NCBI GenBank assembly: GCA_000223255.2
Contig: AFUT01000004.1
Span: 89,630-153,629 of the forward strand
Reading direction: 5' to 3'
Source: Streptococcus infantis SK970
GTDB taxonomy: Bacteria; Bacillota; Bacilli; Lactobacillales; Streptococcaceae
Length of the DNA stretch: 64,000 nucleotides
The notes under the pieces were generated by a model that saw nothing but the letters and a program-made list of their open reading frames with translations, had not been told where the DNA came from and ran no database searches. Below, piece by piece: positions 27,071 to 36,059 of the stretch. The first letter of the stretch is position 1. Each line of letters starts with the position of its first letter. The translations under genes and the position numbers were made by a program.

Positions 27071-27460
27071 TCAATCGTCAAACACTCCGCCTGTGAGTTG
27101 GTACATGAGGTAAATGTGTTCCAAGGTTTTTACCTTATCCATATGATCCACATCTTTTACGCCTCCCAAGGCTAGTAAAGGAACAAAACCGAAACATTGG
27201 TTATAAGACAAGGGACCATGTTTTAACACAGCCTGTCTATATAAATCCAGTTCAAAGTTATCAGTCACATATGAGTTATCTAAATACTGAAGAAAATATT
27301 TCAAGCTCTTGATAATAATGTCGCAGTTTTGAAGATTGTATTTTACAATACCAACAAATTCATTCTCTTCCCAAGTAATAATATCTCCAAAAGCTGTTAC
27401 GAACAGCGGAAAAAGAAGTAAGGAACTATTCATAATAATAGCCGTAGCAAATCTTTGCAT
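27071..27460 (-). CDS. Truncated Tdi1-type (DUF1851) immunity-like protein
   Basis: 129 residues. The end CFGFVPLLALGGVKDVDHMDK and LEHIYLMYQLTGG matches the C-terminal domain of T6SS immunity protein Tdi1 / DUF1851, and FVTAFGDIITWEENEFVGIV is the preceding strand region. Family members normally carry an N-terminal GAD-like part of about 60 residues, which is missing here; the divergent reductase gene starts 54 bp upstream and the SD is weak. It is probably an orphan immunity gene cut at its 5' end. No toxin gene is near. Confidence 0.68.
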   Translation of the reverse strand: MQRFATAIIMNSSLLLFPLFVTAFGDIITWEENEFVGIVKYNLQNCDIIIKSLKYFLQYLDNSYVTDNFELDLYRQAVLKHGPLSYNQCFGFVPLLALGGVKDVDHMDKVKTLEHIYLMYQLTGGVFDD

Positions 27461-27513
27461 TTTTGTCTTATCTTTTTTAAGATAGTACTATTAAAAAAGA
27501 TAAGGTGAAAATC

Positions 27514-28356
27514 ATGGAAACATATACACTTGCAAATGGGGTTACTATTCCTAAAATTGGTTTTGGAACTTGGCAAATTGCTGAAGGCGAAGAAGCCTAT
27601 AACAGCGTTAGCTTCGCACTTAAGGCGGGTTACACACATATTGATACCGCACAAATTTACGGTAACGAGGTTTCTGTAGGTAAGGCGATTGCTGATAGTA
27701 ATTTGGCACGTGAGGATATTTTCCTAACTACCAAACTTTGGAATGATAAGCACGATTACGATTTGGCTAAGACTTCTATCGATGAATCTCTCGAAAGATT
27801 AGGTGTGGATTATTTGGATCTTTTGCTTATCCATTGGCCTAATCCAAAGGCGCTTCGTGAGAATGATGCTTGGAAGTCTGGTAATGCAGGCGCTTGGAAG
27901 GCAATGGAAGAAGCCTACAAAGAAGGTAAGGTGCGTGCTATCGGTGTGTCTAACTTTATGCAACATCACCTAGAAGCTCTTCTTGAAACAGCTGAAATTG
28001 TGCCACATGTCAATCAAATCCTCTTGGCTCCAGGTTGTGACCAAAAAGACTTAGTTGCCTATTGCCAAGAGCGCGATATCCTTCTTGAAGCCTATAGTCC
28101 ACTAGGTACAGGTAGCATTTTTGGAAATGAAGATGTTGAAGCAGTGGCTGAACGTAACGGTAAATCTGTGGCACAAGTTGCTCTGCGTTGGAGCCTTCAA
28201 AAAGGTTTCTTGCCACTACCTAAGTCTGTGACACCTAAAAATATAAAAGCTAACTTGGATATCTTCGGCTTCGACTTATCAGAGGAAGATATGGCGGTCT
28301 TGGATAAGATTCAAGGCATCAAAACTCAGGATGATCCTGACAAAGTTAATTTTTAA
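27514..28356 (+). CDS. Aldo/keto reductase
   Basis: 280 residues from METYTLANGVTIPKIGFGTW at 27514, with AAGGTG upstream (a GTG at 27505 would add three residues). The NADPH-dependent AKR tetrad is visible: Asp and Tyr in HIDTAQIYGNE, Lys in FLTTKLWND, His in LLLIHWPNP. C-terminal PLPKSVTPKNIKANLD binds the cofactor phosphate. Similar to 2,5-diketo-gluconate reductase-like and methylglyoxal-reducing enzymes; the substrate is open. It lies in the tRNA-Lys island, so it is acquired cargo. Confidence 0.93.
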   Translation: METYTLANGVTIPKIGFGTWQIAEGEEAYNSVSFALKAGYTHIDTAQIYGNEVSVGKAIADSNLAREDIFLTTKLWNDKHDYDLAKTSIDESLERLGVDYLDLLLIHWPNPKALRENDAWKSGNAGAWKAMEEAYKEGKVRAIGVSNFMQHHLEALLETAEIVPHVNQILLAPGCDQKDLVAYCQERDILLEAYSPLGTGSIFGNEDVEAVAERNGKSVAQVALRWSLQKGFLPLPKSVTPKNIKANLDIFGFDLSEEDMAVLDKIQGIKTQDDPDKVNF

Positions 28357-28478
28357 TAGGATTTTAATCAACTCGTCAGGGTTGCTTTTTCAAGTAAATG
28401 ACAAAAGAAGTCAAGGTTTTGACAATTCGCGTCACATGAAGTTATTTAAGCATATCCTTTTCTCTCATTACCATTTTC

Positions 28479-28487
28479 TGTTATAAT
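28479..28487 (+). promoter_or_regulatory. Extended -10 promoter of the LtrA gene
   Basis: TGTTATAAT at 28479-28487, 32 bp before the start codon at 28520; AGAAAGGA SD in between. Confidence 0.6.
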
Positions 28488-28519
28488 AAATTGTACTTCT
28501 AGAATAGAAAGGACTTAAG

Positions 28520-29665
28520 ATGACAACTCTTATTAAACATAAACGTGTAGAATTTTCAGAACTTTTTTATGACCTAGTTTTTGTTTTTGCAATTTCAAAA
28601 GTAACTACTTTAATTGACCATCTTCATAACGGTATTTTGACTTGGAATTCTTTCCTTGATTTTTTCATTGCTACTTTGTTTCTCATCGATTCCTGGATGA
28701 TTCAAACCGATTATACCAATCGCTATGGAAAGAACTCTTTATTTAACATAGTAATCATGTTTATCAAAATGGGAATTTTACTCTTTATAGCCAATATGAT
28801 TGGACCTGATTGGCAACAATATTTTCATTATCTCTGTTGGGCTATTGGTACATTAACCCTTACCTTATTTTTTCAATATTTGGTTGAATTTTTTAGAAAA
28901 TCAACCGATGATGCTAATCGGGAAAGTATCAAAGGTTTTCTATGGATAACAGGTCTAGGAAGTTTAGGATTCTATCTAGCAGCTCTTCTTCCTATTTACC
29001 TTAGAGTCTATATCTTATTTGCTAGTATTCTGCTAACATTTATTATGCCAAGTATCTTGCTTAATAAAGATAAGCATTACCAGGTAAATCTCCCCCATTT
29101 AATCGAGCGTATCTCCCTTCTTGTCATTATTATGTTTGGAGAGATGATTACGGAGCTAGCTAACTTCTTTACAATCGAGAATTTCTCGATTTATTCGGTT
29201 CTTTATTTCATTATTATGATTTCTCTGTTCTTGTTTTATTTTGGTCAATTCGACCATGCTATTGATGAAAAATCTAATCAAAAGGGACTATTTCTAATTT
29301 ACAGTCACTATCCTATTTTCATTGGGCTTATGATGATGACTGTATCGATGAGTTTTCTTCTGAATCCTGAAGCTAATCGTCTCTTTGCAACCAGCTTCTC
29401 TTATATCGGATTTGGCCTCTTTCAAGCTGCTGTCCTAGTAAATGGGCCCTATAACAAACACTATCTTCGCTATTCGAAAAGTTACTACTGTGTCCAAGCG
29501 ACACTCTATCTGGCTGCCTTGATTCTCTCTTTAATCTTTGCTTCTAATCCTATAATAGTAGTGAGTATAACAACCATTTTAGCTCTAGCTATAGCCATTC
29601 ATTTTATTTATTTTTATGTGACACAGAATAAAAAATATTCCAAATCTAACTGGGGGTTCTTTTAA
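28520..29665 (+). CDS. Low temperature requirement protein A (LtrA) family membrane protein
   Basis: 381 residues with about ten to twelve hydrophobic helices. The start (KRVEFSELFYDLVFVFAISK) and the repeated VEFSELFYDL motif are characteristic of the LtrA family, first linked to growth of Listeria in the cold; the biochemical function is not known. It has its own promoter and lies in the tRNA-Lys island downstream of the aldo/keto reductase. Confidence 0.9.
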   Translation: MTTLIKHKRVEFSELFYDLVFVFAISKVTTLIDHLHNGILTWNSFLDFFIATLFLIDSWMIQTDYTNRYGKNSLFNIVIMFIKMGILLFIANMIGPDWQQYFHYLCWAIGTLTLTLFFQYLVEFFRKSTDDANRESIKGFLWITGLGSLGFYLAALLPIYLRVYILFASILLTFIMPSILLNKDKHYQVNLPHLIERISLLVIIMFGEMITELANFFTIENFSIYSVLYFIIMISLFLFYFGQFDHAIDEKSNQKGLFLIYSHYPIFIGLMMMTVSMSFLLNPEANRLFATSFSYIGFGLFQAAVLVNGPYNKHYLRYSKSYYCVQATLYLAALILSLIFASNPIIVVSITTILALAIAIHFIYFYVTQNKKYSKSNWGFF

Positions 29666-29685
29666 TGAGTTTATAACATAAAAAA

Positions 29686-29815
29686 GCTTTGGGAACCAAG
29701 GCTTTATATGATATCAATCACCGACCACGAAAATGTTTAGCTTACAGAACTGCTAGTGAAGCTCTAGAGGATGAGTTCGAGTAAATGTTGCACTTATTCT
29801 TGCAATTTATCATTT
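29686..29815 (+). pseudogene. IS30-family transposase C-terminal remnant
   Basis: A short reading frame ALYDINHRPRKCLAYRTASE ending at TAA 29782-29784 matches the end of IS30-family transposases, where NxRPRKCLGYRTP is the signature around the last catalytic Glu (here ASEALEDEFE). Everything upstream is missing. The following TTGCACTTATTCTTGCAATTT is probably the old right end. The fragment lies just inside the right att-like repeat. Confidence 0.72.
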
Positions 29816-29977
29816 ACTTGATGCACGAACTCGATATTTTTTCGTTAATTTGTTTTTGCCCCACTTTTGCCCCATTTTTAAATCCTGACATTGAAAATAC
29901 CTAAAAGTATTTCCCTAAAATCAGCTATATTTCAACATTTTTGTTTATTTTCAATATGAAAAGTTCTTACAAATTCA

Positions 29978-30030
29978 TGCAGGGGGCATCTAAATCAACA
30001 GGAAAAAGCCTTGATTTCAAGGCTTTTTTG
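29978..30030 (+). repeat. Right att-like repeat
   Basis: Second copy of the sequence at 26878-26930, carrying 11 nt of tRNA-Lys 3' end and the terminator hairpin. The stretch 29816-29977 between the IS30 remnant and this repeat has CCCCACTTTTGCCCC-type sequence and no gene. Confidence 0.85.
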
Positions 30031-30070
30031 TTTATCAAAGTATTTAGGTGCTATCCCCAAAGATAGTTTC

Positions 30071-30727
30071 TCAATGTTCCACTTCTTCCTTAAATCGTAT
30101 TTTTCCTTGACTATATAATCCCATAATTTTCACAAAGCGAACTGGATTGTTTTGATTATACACTAATACGAGTGCAAAGAGTAATAATCCAGCTATCCAA
30201 AATTCATAACCTAGTTCAATCTCCTGACCAAATTTTTGAGTATAGCTATAAAAATATATAACAAGTAGATATTAGTGGCAACTATTAGAAAACGAACGAA
30301 TCGGAAGATTTTCGTTGACAACTTAGCTGGATCAAAGTTATCTTCCCCCACCATCAAGTTATGAGAAGCCGCATAGTAAAAGACCTTTTCTGTCGTCGGC
30401 TGGGCCTTGCGAACATTTTTATATAGAGCTCGTTCGAGTAAAGCAACCATGAACAAAAACTCAGCCAACCAAAATAATAGGATAAAGGTCAGACTGGTCC
30501 AGTTGTAGACTCCTATACTCATAGCCGCAAGGAAACCAAAGCCACCCGTTCCACTGGCCATGAAAAAATTACCAATTCAGGAATGTAGGCGTTGGTCTTC
30601 CAAGCCCCTTCGGTATTGAGCAAGACACTCTTGGGAGCAGCTAAAGCCTCTCTGGTTTTTTGGTCATAATAGACCGCCTGACCATCACATTCTCCGATAA
30701 AGACACGACGGCGTCTAAGAAAAACAT
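30071..30727 (-). pseudogene. Membrane protein gene, frameshifted three times, unrecognised family
   Basis: Pieces on the minus strand join into one protein of about 218 residues: FIGECDGQAVYYDQKTREAL, then FFMASGTGGFGFLAAMSIGV, LLFWLAEFLFMVALLERALY, and FYSYTQKFGQEIELGYEFW to the TGA at 30071. The start at 30727 has GAGG upstream. Each break is at an A/T run with one base apparently missing (plus 30720-30724, 30563-30568, 30250-30254). Four hydrophobic segments are visible. It resembles a streptococcal hypothetical membrane protein; no function is known to me. Confidence 0.72.
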
Positions 30728-30813
30728 CTTTACCTCTTTCTATTTCCTTTGTTATATTTAAAATTGGTTAGAAAGCAAGGACATTTCACCACCCTTACTT
30801 CTGATTGATCTTC

Positions 30814-31377
30814 TTAGTTACGGTAAAACTGGTTATCTTTGTCGCTTACAGATTGACCGATAGACAAGACATCTTGACTACCGTCTGTACCTGTCACTTC
30901 GTTTTGGACTCCAGCTGGGGTAAAGATCAGTCGTGCCCCTTGTCCACCACCGACAAGATGAATACCTGTTGAGTAGTAGCCATCTTTTTCCTCTACTTGA
31001 CCCATCTCGTATTTAAAGGTTCCATTTGAACTTTGGATGGTCACGATTCCATCTGCTGTGACTGTTGCAGTTGTTCCCGCGTAGTTTTCCCAAGTTCCTA
31101 CAAATTTAGCGTAAGCCTCTAATGATTTTTGCTTATCTTCCGTTTGTTCTGCTTGAGTGGTTGCAGCTTCTGTCGCACTATTTGTTTCTGACTTCTGCTC
31201 CTCTTTTGGGCTTGTTTCAGTTTTACTTGCGGACTCTGTAGTCACCTTGCTTGTTGTTTCCTTTTGGTTTGAAGCTGAAGTGTTCTTGTCAGTCTTTCCA
31301 CCACAGGCAGCCAAGGTCAAGGCAGCCAACAAGGTCAGGACTGATAGGCTCGTATAACGCAATGTTTTGTTTTTCAT
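30814..31377 (-). CDS. DUF6287-type lipoprotein
   Basis: 187 residues from MKNKTLRYTSLSVLTLLAAL at 31377, which has AAAGGAG upstream. The lipobox LTLAACG marks a lipid-anchored protein. A long Ser/Thr/Glu/Lys-rich linker (about 28-90) precedes a compact domain with KFVGTWENYAGTTATV, GTFKYEMGQVEEKDGYY and ending SVSDKDNQFYRN, as in streptococcal DUF6287 proteins. Function unknown. It stands alone between queA and the broken membrane-protein gene. Confidence 0.85.
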   Translation of the reverse strand: MKNKTLRYTSLSVLTLLAALTLAACGGKTDKNTSASNQKETTSKVTTESASKTETSPKEEQKSETNSATEAATTQAEQTEDKQKSLEAYAKFVGTWENYAGTTATVTADGIVTIQSSNGTFKYEMGQVEEKDGYYSTGIHLVGGGQGARLIFTPAGVQNEVTGTDGSQDVLSIGQSVSDKDNQFYRN

Positions 31378-31501
31378 AAAAATCTCCTTTGAAATAGACA
31401 CAGATAAAAGTAGCTCGTCAGATTTTGCATATATTTGACGGCTGTCTCGTAGTCTTCAGTGTATCATTTATTTGGCTTTAATTCAATAGCTATCTGAAAT
31501 C

Positions 31502-31536
31502 AAAAAAAGGCTAATCCAAGTAGGAATTAGCCCTTT
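31502..31536 (-). terminator. Terminator after queA
   Basis: Minus-strand GGGCTAAT and ATTAGCC stem with a 10-nt loop followed by TTTTTTT. Confidence 0.85.
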
Positions 31537-31563
31537 TATTTCTAGTTTTGATTTGCTCGTTTT

Positions 31564-32592
31564 TTAGTAGATAAACATGGCATCGCCAAAGCTAAAGAAA
31601 CGGTATTTTTCATCGATAGCATGCTGGTAGGCTTCGAGTACCAATTCTCGGCCTGCAAAGGCTGAGACAAGCATGACCAAGGTAGACTTCGGCAAGTGGA
31701 AATTGGTTGAGAAGGCATCCACCACCTTCCAGTCATAGCCTGGCTTGATAAAGATATTGGTCCAGCCAGAGTCGGCCTGGATTTGCCCATCAAACTTGCT
31801 TCCGATAGTCTCTAGCGTACGGATAGAGGTTGTCCCCACAGCAATGACACGGCCACCATTTTCCTTGACCTGACGCAAGGTCGAAGCGGCTTCCTCAGAT
31901 AATTGGTAAAACTCTGAGTGCATTTCGTGTTCATCTAGATTATCGACTGAAACTGGTCTAAAGGTACCAAGACCAACGTGCAAGGTCAAGTAGACTAGGT
32001 GAACTCCTTTTTGCTGGATTTCTTCTAGTAGTTCTTTGGTAAAATGAAGGCCTGCAGTCGGAGCAGCGGCTGAGCCACTCTCCTTGGCATAGACGGTCTG
32101 GTACCGTTCACGGTCATCCAACTTTTCGTGGATATAAGGAGGCAAAGGCATTTCTCCCAAACTTTCAAGCACTTCTAGGAAAATCCCCTCATACTCAAAG
32201 CGAACAATACGGCCACCATGGGTTAATTCCTCGGTCACGACCGCACAGAGACGACCATCCCCAAAGACAACACGGGTACCAACCTTGAGACGCTTAGCTG
32301 GCTTCGCCAAGACTTCCCATTCGTCTCCTGCTGTATTTTTCAAGAGCAAGAGTTCAACGTGCCCTCCTGTTTCTTCCTTTTGGCCATGAAGTCGAGCTGG
32401 CAAAACGCGGGTATCATTCATAACCAGGGCATCCCCTGGCTCTAGCATTTCAATAATAGAGTGAAAATGGCGATCTTGAAATTCCCCTGTTTTGCGATTG
32501 ACCATCAAGAGTTTAGAGGCATCGCGCTTTTCCAGAGGCGTCTGTGCAATCAGTTCCTCTGGCAAGTGGAAATCAAAATCATTGGTATTCAT
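31564..32592 (-). CDS. queA: S-adenosylmethionine:tRNA ribosyltransferase-isomerase
   Basis: Moves the ribosyl part of SAM onto preQ1-modified tRNA to form epoxyqueuosine. 342 residues from [20 protein letters not shown] at 32592; an ATG three codons earlier sits nearer the SD, so the exact start is open. Family motifs [38 protein letters not shown] and the C-terminal [12 protein letters not shown] are complete. It lies downstream of a LysR gene and ends in a strong terminator. Confidence 0.95.
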   Translation of the reverse strand: MNTNDFDFHLPEELIAQTPLEKRDASKLLMVNRKTGEFQDRHFHSIIEMLEPGDALVMNDTRVLPARLHGQKEETGGHVELLLLKNTAGDEWEVLAKPAKRLKVGTRVVFGDGRLCAVVTEELTHGGRIVRFEYEGIFLEVLESLGEMPLPPYIHEKLDDRERYQTVYAKESGSAAAPTAGLHFTKELLEEIQQKGVHLVYLTLHVGLGTFRPVSVDNLDEHEMHSEFYQLSEEAASTLRQVKENGGRVIAVGTTSIRTLETIGSKFDGQIQADSGWTNIFIKPGYDWKVVDAFSTNFHLPKSTLVMLVSAFAGRELVLEAYQHAIDEKYRFFSFGDAMFIY

Positions 32593-32628
32593 TGGTGTCA
32601 TTTTTCCTTTCTTTTCTAATAGAATTCA

Positions 32629-33536
32629 TTAGCTGTCAAAGCGAACTTCTTCAAGTAGGTACTCAATGAAACGTTCACCCATCTTGGACAAGCTTGTCTT
32701 TTCATGCTGGATATAAACCAGCTCAATCGGATCATCAATATCAAGTGGAATCGAAACGATATTGTCTCCATTAAGATTACTATTGAGGATACCAGTCGCG
32801 ATGGTATAGCCATCCAAACCAATCAAGAGATTGAACAAGGTCGCACGGTCACTAACCACGATGGATTTCTTGTGATGTTCCTGTGACAAAATCTCTTCTG
32901 AGAAATAGAAGGAATTATGGGTCCCTTGGTCATAGCTTAAGTATGGGAAGTCTTCCAGGTCGGATAACTGCACCTTGTCTCTCTTAGCAAGAGGGTTGGT
33001 CTTGCTGACAAAGATATGGGGTTGGGCTGTAAAGAGATGGTGGGCAACCAGATGGTTGTCATCCAACATCTTCGAAAGAACGTCCCGGTTATAGCTATTT
33101 AAAAAGAGGACCCCTACTTCACTACGGAAGTTCTTGACGTCGTCGATAATCTCCCAAGTTCTCGTCTCACGCAAAAAAGCTCGTACTTTTCCATATCGCT
33201 TTTCTTGAGCAAGGAAACAAAAGCATTGACCACGAAGGCATAGTGCTGCGAAGACACACTAAAAAGCTCGCGATGAGCGATTGGATTCTTATAACGTTCT
33301 TCTAGAAGTTGCGTTTGCTCGACAACTTGACGCGCATAGGATAGAAACTCCATCCCATCACGTGTGAGGGTGATTCCTTTAGGATTTCGGATAAAAATCT
33401 CAATTCCCATCTCATTTTCTAGGTCACGAACGGCATTTGATAGACTCGGTTGTGTAATGAAAAGTTGCTTGGCAGCCTCATTCATCGAACCAGTCTCTAC
33501 GATTTTGATAATATAGTGTAATTGTTGAATTCTCAT
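32629..33536 (-). pseudogene. LysR family regulator (CpsY/MtaR-like), frameshifted in this sequence
   Basis: N-terminal winged helix from MRIQQLHYIIKIVETGSMNE at 33536, with EAAKQLFITQPSLSNAVRDL as recognition region. The effector domain reads in another frame from RETRTWEIIDDV to the stop at 32629. One extra T in the six-base run at plus 33173-33178 gives KYELFLRET and an intact protein of about 302 residues. The start resembles the CpsY/MtaR methionine-linked group, but ligand and targets are not inferable. A sequence error is the likely cause. Confidence 0.85.
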
Positions 33537-33624
33537 GTTTTTATTGTACCATACTTGACGCAATATAAAAAGAACCAGTCACTGAAAGCCAAGCTAGTCG
33601 CATATCAGTCTTTTTGCAACTCAT

Positions 33625-33656
33625 AAAAAAGAGGTTGGAAGATTTCCAACCTCTTT
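33625..33656 (-). terminator. Terminator after the GlsB-like gene
   Basis: Minus-strand GAGGTTGGA and TCCAACCTC perfect stem with a 4-nt loop, followed by TTTTTT. Confidence 0.88.
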
Positions 33657-33677
33657 ATCTATTCTAGCAAGTAAAAA

Positions 33678-33908
33678 CTAGCTGTCTTTTTTCCAAAAGA
33701 TGGCTAATAAAATCATGGCTCCTAAAACTGATGGGATAATAGCCGTATCAGCTAAGATAGGCCCCCAAGTTCCAAAAAGCATTTGACCCAGGAATGCACC
33801 TATCCAGCCCAGGAACATTTTCCCGAAGCATCCCATTCGTTCGCCACGATTGGTGATAGCCCCTGCTAATAGTCCGATTAAAAGGCCGACAAACATACTT
33901 CCAATCAT
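33678..33908 (-). CDS. GlsB/YeaQ/YmgE family small membrane protein
   Basis: 76 residues, two to three glycine-rich helices (MIGSMFVGLLIGLLAGAITN, FLGWIGAFLGQMLFG, VLGAMILLAIFW). This is the transglycosylase-associated / GlsB family, often raised under stress. AAGGAG precedes the ATG. It starts 9 bp after the pepS stop and ends in a strong terminator. Confidence 0.88.
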   Translation of the reverse strand: MIGSMFVGLLIGLLAGAITNRGERMGCFGKMFLGWIGAFLGQMLFGTWGPILADTAIIPSVLGAMILLAIFWKKDS

Positions 33909-33917
33909 AGTTTCTCC

Positions 33918-35159
33918 TTAAATTGCCCAATCTCCATTGCGGAAGAGTGGTACTCGTGTTCCATCCTCACGGATACCATCGATATCCATTTGGTTAGAAC
34001 CAATCATAAAGTCAACGTGAACATCTGAACGATTGAGCCCTGCGGCTTCCAGCTCTTCTTCACTCATCTCTGCACCACCAACGACACTAGTTGCGTAAGC
34101 TGCACCGATAGCCAAGTGGTTTGAAGCATTTTCATCAAAAAGGGTATTAAAGAAGGTAATCCCTGACTGAGAAATTGGACTTGGATCTGGTACCAAGGCA
34201 CATTCACCCAAGGCACGCGCACCAGCATTCTTAAAGACAAGATCTTTCATAACTTGATCACCCTTCTCAGCAGTGATATCGACGATTTGACCATTTTCAA
34301 AGGTCACTTTGATGCCTTCGATGATGTTTCCATTATAGCTAAGTGGTTTTGTAGACGTTACATAACCATCTGCGCGACGGAAGTCAGGAGCTGTAAAGAC
34401 TTCTTCTGTTGGCATATTTGGCAAGAAACCTTCGCCTTGAGCATTGATTGCTCCGGCAGATTCCCAAACGTGGTTCTTAGGCAAGCCAAGTGTCAAGTCT
34501 GTTCCAGGAGCAGTGTAGTGAAGAGCTGAGAATTGTTCTTTGTTGAGCATTTCTGCCTTGCTCTTCAAGATAGCTGCATGTTCTTCCCAAGCTTTAACTG
34601 GATCTTCTTCGTAGACACGGCAAGTCTTGAAGATTTGGTCCCAAAGGAGGTCTACTGCTTCTTCGTCACTTGCAGCATTTGGAAATACTTTCTTAGCCCA
34701 CTCAAGTCCAGCAGCGGCTGCTACAGTCCAGCTAACCTTGTTAGATTGAGTTGCGATACGCATTGGCTTCATAGCAATTCCCATTGCTTTAGCAGAAGCT
34801 GAGAGCTTTTCTGCATCCACTCCGTTCAAGGCACCTGGATCAGAAGAACGGACACCGAGACGACTTGCTTTGTTTTCAAGAAGGTAGTTCATCTCAGCAA
34901 TCTTGTATTCTGGCACATTGTCCAAACGCTCCATCGGCGCGTGAAGGAATTTCTCACGGTTTATAAAATCATCTGCCCATTGAACGATAACTTCGTGCGC
35001 TCCAAGTGCATAGGCTTCTTTGACGATTAAGTGAGCCAACTCACGTTGCTCCACATCGATAGAGAGAGCCAAGGTATGACCAGGTTGCACGTTCACTCCG
35101 TTTGCAACCAATAACTTAGCATATTTTTCTAGATTTTCTTTAAAATTTGGTAAAACCAT
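33918..35159 (-). CDS. pepS: Aminopeptidase PepS (M29 family)
   Basis: 413 residues, starting MVLPNFKENLEKYAKLLV. M29 metallo-aminopeptidases (PepS, AmpS, AmpT) use two metal ions held by conserved Glu, His, Asp; the corresponding region EGIKVTFENGQIVDITAEKG, GARALGECALVPDPSPIS, NHLAIGAAY and DVHVDFMIG is intact. PepS releases N-terminal residues, favouring Arg and aromatic ones, in peptide nutrition. It overlaps the small membrane-protein gene upstream by about 30 bp. Confidence 0.95.
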   Translation of the reverse strand: MVLPNFKENLEKYAKLLVANGVNVQPGHTLALSIDVEQRELAHLIVKEAYALGAHEVIVQWADDFINREKFLHAPMERLDNVPEYKIAEMNYLLENKASRLGVRSSDPGALNGVDAEKLSASAKAMGIAMKPMRIATQSNKVSWTVAAAAGLEWAKKVFPNAASDEEAVDLLWDQIFKTCRVYEEDPVKAWEEHAAILKSKAEMLNKEQFSALHYTAPGTDLTLGLPKNHVWESAGAINAQGEGFLPNMPTEEVFTAPDFRRADGYVTSTKPLSYNGNIIEGIKVTFENGQIVDITAEKGDQVMKDLVFKNAGARALGECALVPDPSPISQSGITFFNTLFDENASNHLAIGAAYATSVVGGAEMSEEELEAAGLNRSDVHVDFMIGSNQMDIDGIREDGTRVPLFRNGDWAI

Positions 35160-35332
35160 TCTGTTTTCTCTTTTCTATTTTTATTTTCTTTCAAAGCAGA
35201 CAATAATCCTGCTAAAGCAATGGCGCCAGACAAAAGCGCTGTCGATAGAAGAATTGTCTGATCAGCAACTTCTAATTGATACTCAAACACCTTCTCAGCC
35301 GGCTTGTCTTCCGCAAAAATTCTTAGTTTCAT
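35129..35332 (-). CDS. Small single-helix membrane protein, unrecognised
   Basis: 67 residues from MKLRIFAEDKPAEKVFEYQL at 35332, with AAAGGA upstream; an earlier ATG at 35356 lies in the preceding gene. One hydrophobic helix (QTILLSTALLSGAIALAGLL, about 27-46) and a strongly basic tail. It lies between the Imm26-like gene and pepS and overlaps both frames slightly, so it belongs to the polC-pepS run. No function known. Confidence 0.72.
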   Translation of the reverse strand: MKLRIFAEDKPAEKVFEYQLEVADQTILLSTALLSGAIALAGLLSALKENKNRKEKTEWFYQILKKI

Positions 35333-35345
35333 GAAATATCCTTTC

Positions 35346-36050
35346 TTATTCTTCATGCTCTCCTAGGTAGAGGCGTCGTGCCTCTGGACTATTTGTGAGG
35401 ATATCTATATAGGTTTCATAGTCATCAGGTAGAGGCTTTCCTAAAGAGATATCTTGTTCTGGATTTATATTTTTCCCATAAAGAAAGCAAAGATAGAGAC
35501 GTTCGTTGAGTGTTGGAAATACTTCAATAGACATATGTTCAGCCTGACCTACCCGATCCCAATCCTGTTCTTTGATATCTGATATGATATAGGATTGGAA
35601 GAGTCCCATAAGTGGATTATCTTCTGGTAGTCCACTATCTTTATCCGCAAGAACCAAAGAACAACGTCTACCAAAACCAGCAAGTTGGCGCTCCCTTCCC
35701 TTTACCGAAACAGTAATAGGATGTCCTCCAATATGGCTATAAATCCATTCTTTAGGCAGTTCATAATCTAACAGGGGGGTAACTTCTTTGACAATCGCTA
35801 CAGGACTATAGCGTAGAAACTGGCGAGTAACAGCCTTACAAAAGAGGATATCTTCCTCTTTCAAGGTCACTCCCTTCCAGTTATTTTCCTCATTAAAATG
35901 GTTGAAAAATACCAGATAGGGATCACGCATCATTTGTGCTAAGATATAAACGCCATTTCGTAAACATATAGAAATAACTTTCCCTGATTTCCAGGGTGTT
36001 GCTCTTTTTTCTTTTCCATCATGATACAACCTCAAACCTACACAAGACAT
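35346..36050 (-). CDS. Imm26-like protein
   Basis: 234 residues. Near the start, ATPWKSGKVISICLRNGVYI and LAQMMRDPYLVFFNHFNEEN resemble the immunity protein 26 family, in which a short beta-rich domain follows a GDVFxIPLxDGxY-type pattern. The C-terminal half has no clear match. Imm26 proteins are predicted to neutralise polymorphic toxins, but no toxin gene is near; here the gene sits in a housekeeping run 9 bp after polC. The family call is moderate. Confidence 0.55.
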   Translation of the reverse strand: MSCVGLRLYHDGKEKRATPWKSGKVISICLRNGVYILAQMMRDPYLVFFNHFNEENNWKGVTLKEEDILFCKAVTRQFLRYSPVAIVKEVTPLLDYELPKEWIYSHIGGHPITVSVKGRERQLAGFGRRCSLVLADKDSGLPEDNPLMGLFQSYIISDIKEQDWDRVGQAEHMSIEVFPTLNERLYLCFLYGKNINPEQDISLGKPLPDDYETYIDILTNSPEARRLYLGEHEE

Positions 36051-36059
36051 TTCAAACTA

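Larger units (their letters stand above)
26878..30030. mobile_element. tRNA-Lys-integrated island without integrase (3.1 kb)
   Basis: A 53-bp near-identical direct repeat at 26878-26930 and 29978-30030 flanks the segment. The left copy includes the last 11 nt of tRNA-Lys. This is the form left by a tyrosine-recombinase element at a tRNA 3' end. Inside are a truncated Tdi1-type immunity gene, an aldo/keto reductase, an LtrA protein and an IS30 remnant. No recombinase is present, so it is either a decayed island or one moved in trans. Confidence 0.65.
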
